The translations under genes were made by a program, and so were the position numbers. Positions 7,063-12,664 of a stretch of DNA of 25,127 nucleotides are shown piece by piece. Source of the stretch: a virus; the IMG/VR virus record IMGVR_UViG_3300025013_000007, positions 1-25,127 of that record. One strand, written 5' to 3'. Position 1 is the first letter of the stretch, and each line of letters begins with the position of its first letter. The notes beneath the pieces are model-generated. The model made no database searches and had not been told where the DNA came from. It saw nothing but the letters and a program-made list of their open reading frames with translations.

Positions 7063-7478
7063 TGAAGACAGAGATAATTATCGGAACATCGTCAATACAG
7101 GCAGCCGCAGATATCGTTAAACACAGGTTCATAGGCTTTGACGGCAATCTCTGCGGAGCGAATGCAAAGGCGCGGGGAGTCTCTGCTGCGGACATAAAGA
7201 GCGGACAGATGTGTCCTATAAACATATCCGGAGAGGTTTTAGTTGAGTCGGGCGGCGCAATAACAGCAGGCGCTGCGCTTGCATCGGATGCAAGCGGCAA
7301 GGCTGTAGCCGCAACCGCATTTTCCGTAACTGTTCCTGTAGGCGGCACGGCAGTAACATCCGATGCCGCACAGCCGGATCTCGTGGAGGCAGGCGGATAC
7401 TTGCCTCAGGCTGTAAACGGCTATGCGGTTGATGCCGCATCCGGCGCAGGCGAGTTTGTCAGGGTGAGGCTGGTATAA
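7062..7478 (+). CDS. Capsid decoration/cement protein, DUF2190-like
   Basis: This 138-residue protein is rich in Ala, Gly and Val. It shows the DUF2190 layout: GSGGAIT-type turns (ESGGAITAGAALASDASGKA), a repeat of similar strands (VPVGGTAVTSDA), and NGYAVDAASGAGEFVRVRLV at the end. Members are trimeric cement proteins sitting on the capsid surface. GGAGGT lies 10 bases upstream, inside the gp35-like gene. The frame runs directly into gp36 with no gap. Start and family are well supported by layout and context. Confidence 0.82.
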   Translation: MKTEIIIGTSSIQAAADIVKHRFIGFDGNLCGANAKARGVSAADIKSGQMCPINISGEVLVESGGAITAGAALASDASGKAVAATAFSVTVPVGGTAVTSDAAQPDLVEAGGYLPQAVNGYAVDAASGAGEFVRVRLV

Positions 7479-7913
7479 ATGCCCTACTGCACGCTTGACG
7501 ATCTTAAGCTGTCATGCCCTGAGGCCAACATCAGACAGCTTACGGATGATGCCGGCACAGGAGCGATTGATCAGGTAAAGGTAGATGAGGCAATAGCCTA
7601 TGCAGACCAATTGATTGACGGATATCTAAGGGGACGCTATAGCGTCCCCCTTAATCCACTGCCCGATCTGATCAAACATTTTTCTGTTGATCTTGCAGTC
7701 TTTCATTTGTATGCTCGGCGCTTTGAAATGGAGATGCCGGAGTCCATGATGGCAAAACACAAAAACACCGTCAAGTTCCTTGAGCAGATACAGAAGGGGC
7801 TTATCAGCCTCGGCATTGAATCGCCGGATACCGGGCCGGGGCAGGGCAATTACAAGACAAATAAAACATCACAAGACAGGACATTCAGCAAAGATGTTCT
7901 GGATAAGTTTTAG
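7479..7913 (+). CDS. Mu gp36-like head-tail connector protein (DUF1320)
   Basis: This 144-residue protein matches the gp36/DUF1320 family: MPYCTLDDLKLSCPEANIRQ at the start, then VDEAIAYADQLIDGYLRGRY and helical DLAVFHLYARRFEMEMPES. The family is a head-completion or connector component between portal and tail. The codons for LRGRYSVPL form a perfect 20-bp palindrome (7630-7649). The gene abuts the decoration gene and is followed by a good ribosome site for the membrane protein. It is the last head gene before the lysis cassette. Confidence 0.88.
   Translation: MPYCTLDDLKLSCPEANIRQLTDDAGTGAIDQVKVDEAIAYADQLIDGYLRGRYSVPLNPLPDLIKHFSVDLAVFHLYARRFEMEMPESMMAKHKNTVKFLEQIQKGLISLGIESPDTGPGQGNYKTNKTSQDRTFSKDVLDKF
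7630..7649. repeat. Perfect 20-bp palindrome inside gp36
   Basis: GGGGACGCTATAGCGTCCCC is a perfect inverted repeat with no loop. It shares its GGGGAC and GTCCCC ends with the longer in-frame repeats. The encoded residues (RGRYSVP) fit the family consensus, so this need not be an insertion. Confidence 0.6.
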
Positions 7914-7922
7914 GAGGCATTT

Positions 7923-8189
7923 ATGACGGAGCTTAAAAAGTTCGCAATGAGATTCGGAGGATTGAGCATTGTAGCGCTAATTCTTTTGACCATATTCGCA
8001 GGACTCCTGAGCGATAAGGTGAGGATGGTATTACTGTCAGTGGCGCTCAGCGAGGTTATATGGATGGTTCTGTTTAAACCCGTATACGGAAAAACGGAGG
8101 ATATGACGGATGATAAGATGCTTGCGGTATTGCTCTTTAGGGGCATTTATACTGCTGCTATTATCCTTGGCCTTACCATCGGAATGTAG
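7923..8189 (+). CDS. Three-helix membrane protein, holin candidate
   Basis: This 88-residue protein has three likely transmembrane segments: about residues 12-29, 33-51 and 67-86. A polar stretch (KPVYGKTEDMTDD) lies between the second and third. The start follows TAGGAGG with ideal spacing. It sits directly before an exported lytic transglycosylase and spanins, which is where a holin or pinholin is expected. I do not recognise a specific holin family, so the role is inferred from size, membrane layout and neighbours. The last 80 bases overlap the next gene in another frame. Confidence 0.68.
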   Translation: MTELKKFAMRFGGLSIVALILLTIFAGLLSDKVRMVLLSVALSEVIWMVLFKPVYGKTEDMTDDKMLAVLLFRGIYTAAIILGLTIGM

Positions 8190-8763
8190 AGCCGAGGGGA
8201 CGGGACTGTCCCCGTCTTCGCGATGCATGAAATTCTACAGGCAGGTGGTTAAGGAGTCGAGATATTTCCTCGGCAAGGATGCTCCTGCCCATTACTTCAT
8301 GGGGCAGATAGAGCAGGAAAGCAGATGCGTTGAAGGCATCACAGCCTTTGACGGCGGCATGGGGCTTGGACAGTTCATGCCGGCAACCGCCGAATGGATG
8401 CAGGCAAGGGAGGCTGCGCTCAAGGAGTTCGGGATTGATCCGCAGCCGTATAATCCACGATGGGCTATAAGGGCGCTAATACTTTACGACCGTTGGCTTC
8501 GTAATAGCTCTACAATTCGTCAATGCGAAGCCGTTCAAGACTGGATTGCATGGTATTTCGTATTCCGTGCATACAATGGAGGACTCGGCAATCTGACTAA
8601 GGAGATTGTCTCCGCGGGATTGTGTGATCCTCCGGCTGTCGAAGCATATTGTAAGCGGAAAGTCGTAAGGCTTAAAAACGGCTCGTTGCTCGATCTATGC
8701 AAGGTTAATATCGAGTATCCGTTTTTGATTTTCGAGAAGGCCGGGAAATACAGGAGGCTCTAA
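8110..8763 (+). CDS. Exported lytic transglycosylase (SLT-like endolysin)
   Basis: This 217-residue protein has a signal peptide at residues 1-28 (hydrophobic core GAFILLLLSLAL, then PSECRA). The SLT-fold catalytic pattern is visible: MGQIEQESRC, with Glu in QES as likely acid, then GGMGLGQFMPA, and later AYNGGLGN. Such enzymes cleave the MurNAc-GlcNAc bond of peptidoglycan to release progeny. GGAGG (8096-8100) lies 9 bases before ATG, inside the upstream gene, and decides this start. Immediately after A28 comes EGTGLSP, encoded by an 18-bp shortened copy of the palindromic repeat (8196-8213), so the repeat lies at the predicted mature N-terminus. A secreted enzyme needs the holin only for timing, if at all. 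Confidence 0.88.
   Translation: MIRCLRYCSLGAFILLLLSLALPSECRAEGTGLSPSSRCMKFYRQVVKESRYFLGKDAPAHYFMGQIEQESRCVEGITAFDGGMGLGQFMPATAEWMQAREAALKEFGIDPQPYNPRWAIRALILYDRWLRNSSTIRQCEAVQDWIAWYFVFRAYNGGLGNLTKEIVSAGLCDPPAVEAYCKRKVVRLKNGSLLDLCKVNIEYPFLIFEKAGKYRRL
8196..8213. repeat. In-frame palindromic repeat, shortened copy D (18 bp, in transglycosylase gene)
   Basis: GGGGACGGGACTGTCCCC equals copy B with 33 internal bases (11 codons) removed: the first GGGGAC is kept and joined to the final GGGACTGTCCCC. The GA before it and the GTC after it also match copy B. It encodes part of EGTGLSP right after the signal peptide. Confidence 0.6.
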
Positions 8764-9225
8764 ATGATGGTCATACCGTTATGGATGTCGCTGTTGAGTT
8801 TTGGGTTGAGGAATTGGAAATACATATTGATAGGACTTGCGCTGCTCTCTGCAAGCTTTTTCGCTGCATGGCAGATTCAGGGCGTGAGGGTTGATTTGAA
8901 AGAAGCCGAGCTGCAGAAGAAAAAAGTCGAGATCACGGCTCTCAAGAAAGACTTGCAGGATTGTCAGGCTGCGAATGCAGCGAATCAGGAGACGATAGGA
9001 AAGCTGCGGAATGAAGTCGCTGCGGCCAATAAATCATGCGACGGTCGCATGAAAGTAAAAGAGGAGATGATCAAAAGCCTGAAGCGCATAGACGGCTTAA
9101 AACCTAAAAAAACAGATGACAAGGAGTTAAAGAACGATGAAAAGACTGTTCGCATTGCTGTTGATGATCCTATTCTGCATGAGCTTGATCGGATGTTCAT
9201 CAACAAAGCAGATCGTAAAGACTGA
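8764..9225 (+). CDS. Inner-membrane spanin (Rz-like)
   Basis: This 153-residue protein has one N-terminal transmembrane segment at about residues 18-38 (WKYILIGLALLSASFFAAWQ). A long periplasmic coiled coil follows (VDLKEAELQKKKVEITALKK to about residue 110). Two cysteines, in DCQAA and KSCDG, could form disulfides. AGGAGG lies 5 bases before the first of two ATGs. The downstream Rz1-like gene starts inside it in another frame (9137), the classic Rz/Rz1 overlap. The pair joins inner and outer membranes and fuses them in the last step of lysis. It shows that the host has an outer membrane. Confidence 0.82.
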   Translation: MMVIPLWMSLLSFGLRNWKYILIGLALLSASFFAAWQIQGVRVDLKEAELQKKKVEITALKKDLQDCQAANAANQETIGKLRNEVAAANKSCDGRMKVKEEMIKSLKRIDGLKPKKTDDKELKNDEKTVRIAVDDPILHELDRMFINKADRKD

Positions 9226-9424
9226 GTATATCAAACAGACCGTTCCTGATCTGCCTCCAGCGCCGGAATATTATCCGGTCATCTGGCAGGTTAACGGCAG
9301 TATGTATTGTGTGGCTGAAGACAGCGCACTTAACATGCTCAAAAACAGAGAGCTTGACAAGGGCTATCAGGAAGAGATGAGGGAGATTTTAAAACAAATG
9401 AAGGAGCAAAACATTGTTCGCTGA
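9137..9424 (+). CDS. Outer-membrane lipoprotein spanin (Rz1-like)
   Basis: This 95-residue protein has a lipoprotein signal, MKRLFALLLMILFCMSLIGC, with lipobox LIGC and acylated Cys20 followed by SSTK. The mature part begins with a proline-rich stretch, VPDLPPAPEYYP, as in Rz1 proteins. A C-terminal amphipathic helix (NMLKNRELDKGYQEEMREI) could pair with the Rz coiled coil. AAGGAG lies about 11 bases upstream. It starts 89 bases before the Rz-like stop in a different frame. It is longer than lambda Rz1 but within the range of o-spanins. Its end overlaps gp37 by 11 bases. Confidence 0.82.
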   Translation: MKRLFALLLMILFCMSLIGCSSTKQIVKTEYIKQTVPDLPPAPEYYPVIWQVNGSMYCVAEDSALNMLKNRELDKGYQEEMREILKQMKEQNIVR

Positions 9425-9935
9425 AATAGAGAAAAAGATACAGCAGAGGATTGAAGACAAAATCACATCCATACGGGATGTTGATATACAGAAAGGCGTT
9501 AAGGGCGCTCTTATAAATCCCGCGGTGGCCGTATCGGTCGAGGAAGGGTCATTTGAGCAGCGAGGTCAGAAGAGTTTTAAAACGCCTACGACCGTCTATG
9601 TGGAGATTGAGTTTAAAAATCTCAGGAGCGAGGAGGACAGAAGGAAAGGCTCTTTCCCGATACTGCTCGCAATCATTCAGTTCCTTATGCTGCAGGAATT
9701 TGATCTCGGTATAGATCCGTTGATGCCTGTCAGGTGGCGGAATGTGACGGATGATGAAGACTTTAAAAAAGCGATAATGCGCGTTCAAATCATCTTTAAG
9801 ACTGGGTTCACAATAACAAAGACCGATGAGGAGGCAGCAGATGATCTACTCAGGGTCGGGCTTAACTATTACCTTAAACCGGGTGATGATGTAGCGGATA
9901 TATCAGACCTGTTGACATTACAGGAAGGAGGATAA
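9414..9935 (+). CDS. Mu gp37-like tail protein (DUF1834)
   Basis: This 173-residue protein starts at TTG (9414) with GGAG 8 bases upstream; no ATG is suitably placed. The layout matches gp37/DUF1834: FAEIEKKIQQRIEDKI at the N-terminus, then a beta-rich part (PTTVYVEIEFKNLRSEEDRR) and MRVQIIFKTGFTI near the end. The family is a head-tail connector or tail-terminator type protein. It resumes the Mu gene order interrupted by the lysis cassette. The TTG start may keep its level low relative to gp38 and sheath. Confidence 0.84.
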   Translation: MFAEIEKKIQQRIEDKITSIRDVDIQKGVKGALINPAVAVSVEEGSFEQRGQKSFKTPTTVYVEIEFKNLRSEEDRRKGSFPILLAIIQFLMLQEFDLGIDPLMPVRWRNVTDDEDFKKAIMRVQIIFKTGFTITKTDEEAADDLLRVGLNYYLKPGDDVADISDLLTLQEGG

Positions 9936-9939
9936 ACAT

Positions 9940-10176
9940 ATGAAAGTTATTGCCGCAAAGGGCACAAGATGCCCGAAGGAAGGGTATCCGAGGGAATACA
10001 TCGCAGACGCTGCGGCTGTAGATGTTCCCGATACGGCGTATTACAAAAGGCTCGTCAAAGACGGCTCGCTGATATTAGCGCATGAGGGGACTGTCCCGGA
10101 TTTACGGGCGCAAGCCGTAGAATCGGGACTGTCCCCGGAAAATGACGGGAGAGAAAAGAAGGGAGGTAGAAAATAA
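9940..10176 (+). CDS. Mu gp38-like small tail protein (DUF2635) with repeat-encoded tail
   Basis: This 78-residue protein begins MKVIAAKGTRCPKEGYPREY and continues VDVPDTAYYKRLVKDGSLI, the DUF2635/gp38 pattern. AAGGAGGATAAACAT gives a strong ribosome site. The conserved domain ends near residue 47. Residues 49-66 (EGTVPDLRAQAVESGLSP) are encoded by palindromic repeat copy C and are identical to a segment of the terminase. A Lys/Gly-rich end follows. Family members are usually about 55-70 residues, so the repeat accounts for the extra length. Its stop overlaps the sheath ATG by one base. Confidence 0.84.
   Translation: MKVIAAKGTRCPKEGYPREYIADAAAVDVPDTAYYKRLVKDGSLILAHEGTVPDLRAQAVESGLSPENDGREKKGGRK
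10086..10136. repeat. In-frame palindromic repeat, copy C (51 bp, in gp38 gene)
   Basis: The plus strand reads GGGGACTGTCCC at one end and GGGACTGTCCCC at the other. GGATTTACGG and CCGTAGAATC form the inner arms around GCGCAAG. It differs at one base from copy B although the host genes are unrelated. The whole can fold as one imperfect hairpin. Confidence 0.9.
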
Positions 10177-11606
10177 TGGCATCGAAAAACATATCATTCG
10201 ACCAGATACCGAGCAGCATAAGAAAGCCGGGCAAGTATTTCGAGTTTAATACGAAGCTCGCAGTAAGGACGCTGCCGAACAATAAGCAGAGGATGCTTAT
10301 TGTCGGACAGAAGACAGCATCCGGCTCTGTAGCCGCGCTTTTCCCGACCGAGATATTTTCCGACAGACAGGCAGCCGAATACTTCGGTTACGGCTCCATT
10401 GCCCATCTGATGGCTAAAGCTGCGATTAAGGCAAACACTTACCTTGACCTTACAGTCTGCGCTCTCGATGATGCGGGCACAGGTGTAGCCGCGGCAGGCA
10501 GCGTAACCATCGGAGGCCCGGCGACCGGCTCAGGAAGCATTAAGCTGTATGTCGGCAATAAAAAAATAGCGATAGGCATTGCAAGCGGCGACGCTTCCAC
10601 AGCCATAGCGTCCACGCTCAATGCCGAGATTGCAAAGTATCCCGATCTGCCTATCATATCCGCGGTTGACGGCGTCAATGAGAGCAAGCTTAATTTCACG
10701 GCTAAAAATAAAGGCACGATAGGCAATCAGATAAACATCGCCTATGAGGTCAGCGCAAAAAGCGTTACTGTTACAGTTGAGGCCATGTCAGGCGGAGCGA
10801 CCGATCCGGATGTAAATGACGCTCTGAGCGTAGTCTTCGCGGAGCATTACAACATTATCGCCGTACCGTATAATGACCAGACATCCCTGACAACATTAAG
10901 GGATTATCTCGATGCTGTCTCGGGCCCCATGGAGCAGCGCGGCGCCGTGGGCATCTACGGCACGAACGGCGCTCTTTCAGCGGCTACGACCCTCGCAAAC
11001 GCTGTGAATCACGGCAGGATTTCAAATCCGTATCTGCGCGGATCGCGGAGCATCCCTTACGAAATCGCTTCGGCATACGCGGCAGTCATGGCATTTGAAG
11101 AGGATCCGGCAAGGCCGCTCAATACTTTGGAGTTGAAAGGTATTCATGCGCCTGCGATTGACCAGAGGCTTTCAAGGACAGAGCAGGAAAACTGCCTGTA
11201 TAACGGCGTTACGCCTTTGGAAGTCGGACCCGGCGAAAAGTCGCAGATCGTAAGGGCAATATCCACCTACATCAAAGACGCGCAAGGGATTGACGATGTA
11301 TCGCTGCTGGATATTACAACGATTCGCACGCTCGATTATGTCCGCAAGGCTTGCAGGGAGAGGATATCCTTGAGATTCCCGCGTGAGAAGCTCTCGTCTA
11401 AAACGGCTGCGAAGGTAAAAACAGAGATCCTCGATGTGCTGTTTAAACTTGAGTCTCTGGAGATCGTGGAAGAGGTGGCGGCCAATCAGGACGGCCTGAT
11501 AGTAGAGAGGGATGAGCAGGATGTGAACCGATTGAATGCAAAGATACCGGCAGATGTGGTCAACGGCCTGCATGTGTTTGCGGGACGGATTGATCTGCTG
11601 CTTTAA
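10176..11606 (+). CDS. Contractile tail sheath protein (Mu gpL-like)
   Basis: This 476-residue protein lies in the Mu gene L place, between gp38 and tube. Its N-terminus (SFDQIPSSIRKPGKYFEFNT) is the typical start of a Mu-like sheath. The middle has the insertion domain (YVGNKKIAIGIASGDAST...), and a domain with HYNIIAVPYNDQTSLT follows. The C-terminus (DVVNGLHVFAGRIDLLL) is the strand that interlocks with neighbours in contractile sheaths. Sheath hexamers stack round the tube and contract on infection. GGGAGGT precedes the ATG. The length is close to Mu gpL. Confidence 0.92.
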   Translation: MASKNISFDQIPSSIRKPGKYFEFNTKLAVRTLPNNKQRMLIVGQKTASGSVAALFPTEIFSDRQAAEYFGYGSIAHLMAKAAIKANTYLDLTVCALDDAGTGVAAAGSVTIGGPATGSGSIKLYVGNKKIAIGIASGDASTAIASTLNAEIAKYPDLPIISAVDGVNESKLNFTAKNKGTIGNQINIAYEVSAKSVTVTVEAMSGGATDPDVNDALSVVFAEHYNIIAVPYNDQTSLTTLRDYLDAVSGPMEQRGAVGIYGTNGALSAATTLANAVNHGRISNPYLRGSRSIPYEIASAYAAVMAFEEDPARPLNTLELKGIHAPAIDQRLSRTEQENCLYNGVTPLEVGPGEKSQIVRAISTYIKDAQGIDDVSLLDITTIRTLDYVRKACRERISLRFPREKLSSKTAAKVKTEILDVLFKLESLEIVEEVAANQDGLIVERDEQDVNRLNAKIPADVVNGLHVFAGRIDLLL

Positions 11607-11624
11607 AAAAGGAGGGAATGAATT

Positions 11625-11981
11625 ATGAGCGAATATGTAGAACGCGTAACGCTTGAGGTCAATGGACAGGTGATTGATGACTTTGAGGAGGTTACGGAAA
11701 ACGATATGGAGATCAGAAAGCCGGTAAACCTGATGAATAAGACCGGCTTTACAGAGACCACGCCGCGCTATGGCGCGAAAGTGAAATATGCGATACCCAA
11801 GGGCGCTGCCGAGTTTGACTTTGCGGGCATCAAGGACGGAACGCTGACTATAGACCGTGGGGACGGCAAGAGGATCACATATACAGGCGTATTCTGCACG
11901 AAGATCGGCGAGACGCAGTACGGCAAGGATGTAGCTACCCAAACAATCGAATTCGGAAGCGTAGATAGAAAGGAGACATAA
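11625..11981 (+). CDS. Tail tube protein (Mu gpM-like)
   Basis: This 118-residue protein starts after AAAAGGAGGGAATGAATT. It shows the tube pattern of Mu gpM: ERVTLEVNGQVIDDFEEVTE, then a middle loop, and YAIPKGAAEFDFAGIKDG followed by strands (LTIDRGDGKRITYTG). It forms the rigid inner tube through which DNA passes. It follows the sheath gene and precedes the tail chaperones, as in all contractile tails of this group. Length and order agree with the family. Confidence 0.9.
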   Translation: MSEYVERVTLEVNGQVIDDFEEVTENDMEIRKPVNLMNKTGFTETTPRYGAKVKYAIPKGAAEFDFAGIKDGTLTIDRGDGKRITYTGVFCTKIGETQYGKDVATQTIEFGSVDRKET

Positions 11982-11984
11982 GGC

Positions 11985-12326
11985 ATGATTACAGAGAAAG
12001 GAACACTTATTGTCGGCGTCGAATATGAGGGCAAGACGCATAAAGAGTTTGAGATCAGGCCTCAGATTGTGAAAGATTCTATAGATGCGATAGAGGACGA
12101 CAGGGCAAAGAAAAATGAAAGTTATCTCGGCCTGTGTGTAATCACAAAACAGATTATTAAGCTCGGCGAGATACCAAAGGAAAAGATCACGACAGAGATG
12201 CTGATGAATATGTATGAGGTTGATCTTTTCGCTATATCAGAGGCGGCAAGGAGGCTGCAAAAAAGGCAGCAATCCTTTCGAGGCGAAAGTAAAACCCCTG
12301 AGAAAACTGATTCTGGCAATGCTTAA
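11985..12326 (+). CDS. Tail assembly chaperone, zero-frame product (Mu gp41-like)
   Basis: This 113-residue product starts with ATG 3 bases after the tube stop. The first ~95 residues form the conserved part: GVEYEGKTHKEFEIRPQIVK, then SYLGLCVITKQIIKLG and AISEAARRLQKRQQS. Tail assembly chaperones coat the tape measure protein during tube growth and are absent from the virion. Ribosomes that do not shift end in a short polar tail (FRGESKTPEKTDSGNA). A subset should shift at the A-run 12259-12264 to make a longer protein. The position between tube and tape measure is diagnostic. Confidence 0.85.
   Translation: MITEKGTLIVGVEYEGKTHKEFEIRPQIVKDSIDAIEDDRAKKNESYLGLCVITKQIIKLGEIPKEKITTEMLMNMYEVDLFAISEAARRLQKRQQSFRGESKTPEKTDSGNA
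12258..12289 (+). promoter_or_regulatory. Programmed frameshift signal: A6 slippery run plus stem-loop
   Basis: The zero frame reads CAA-AAA-AGG over C(12258) and A-run 12259-12264. After a 10-base spacer, CTTTCG-AGG-CGAAAG (12275-12289) forms a perfect 6-bp stem. Lys tRNA on AAA can re-pair after -2 or +1 movement. The frame reached is the one encoding the chaperone extension. Mu itself has been reported, as I recall, to use a -2 shift at this gene. Confidence 0.72.
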
Positions 12327-12471
12327 GCTGGGATTCAGGCGCGATGAGATAATGAGCATGACAGAGACGGAAATGGAAGGCTATCTCGATGCGTATGAAG
12401 ATATTATAAACCCTGAGAAGACAAAGACCTATGTTGTGAAAAAAGCCGGAGGCAGAGGAAAAGCCAGATGA
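12265..12471 (+). CDS. Frameshift extension of the tail chaperone (Mu gp42 / lambda T type)
   Basis: This 68-codon extension reads in the +1 (equals -2) frame relative to the chaperone and has no good ribosome site of its own. It begins GSNPFEAKVKPLRKLILAML, then LGFRRDEIMSMTETEMEGYL and DAYEDIINPEKTKTYVVKK. The sequence is helical and looks like the second chaperone domain. The frame is open back to 12214, but the ATG there lacks a ribosome site. Joined to 93 zero-frame residues, the product is 161 (+1) or 162 (-2) residues. The extension is the part that binds the tape measure in lambda. It ends overlapping a possible small frame as ATGA. Confidence 0.8.
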   Translation, partial: GSNPFEAKVKPLRKLILAMLKLGFRRDEIMSMTETEMEGYLDAYEDIINPEKTKTYVVKKAGGRGKAR

Positions 12472-12664
12472 GAGCGCCAACAGCTAAAGAAAAATTCCCA
12501 AGCATCTGCCGTAAAGCAAGATGCACAAGCAGAGCAGACAGAATCATGCCTGCAATAAAGATGATGGAGGCAATCAGTTGATGCCATTTAAGCCTTACAA
12601 GGAAATACACAAGGATAAGGCCGATTGCAATTCCTATGTAGGGGGCTGCTATGTCTAATGTCAT
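12404..12664 (-). CDS. Candidate antisense three-helix membrane protein
   Basis: This 86-residue minus-strand frame starts at MTLDIAAPYIG, with GGAGGG 9 bases upstream. It has three hydrophobic segments: about residues 5-23 (IAAPYIGIAIGLILVYFLV), 30-51 (ending ALLVHLAL) and 56-76 (ending WLFLCLRLF). Codon use (CTT, GCA, AGG, ATA) is like the neighbours. It fills the only long plus-strand gap in the tail operon but overlaps the chaperone extension by 68 bases and the tape measure start by 14. It could be a late-acting antisense gene or a chance frame. No family is recognised. Confidence 0.35.
   Translation of the reverse strand: MTLDIAAPYIGIAIGLILVYFLVRLKWHQLIASIIFIAGMILSALLVHLALRQMLGNFSLAVGALIWLFLCLRLFSQHRSLSSQGL
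12468..12658 (+). other. Two coupled very short frames between tail chaperone and tape measure
   Basis: A 37-codon frame starts at 12468, its ATG overlapping the chaperone stop as ATGA. It ends at 12581 in TGATG, where a 25-codon frame begins with GGAGG 10 bases upstream. That frame ends at 12658 inside the tape measure start. The first peptide is basic (MRAPTAKEKFPSICRKAR...), the second polar. Neither resembles a known protein. They may only carry ribosomes to the tape measure start, or may be chance frames antisense to the membrane-protein candidate. Confidence 0.3.

Noticed and set aside
11172-12041. 289-codon open frame on the minus strand opposite sheath and tube genes
   Set aside because: It lies wholly opposite strongly supported genes, has irregular composition rich in Cys, His and Arg, and no ribosome site; it is a shadow of biased codon use.
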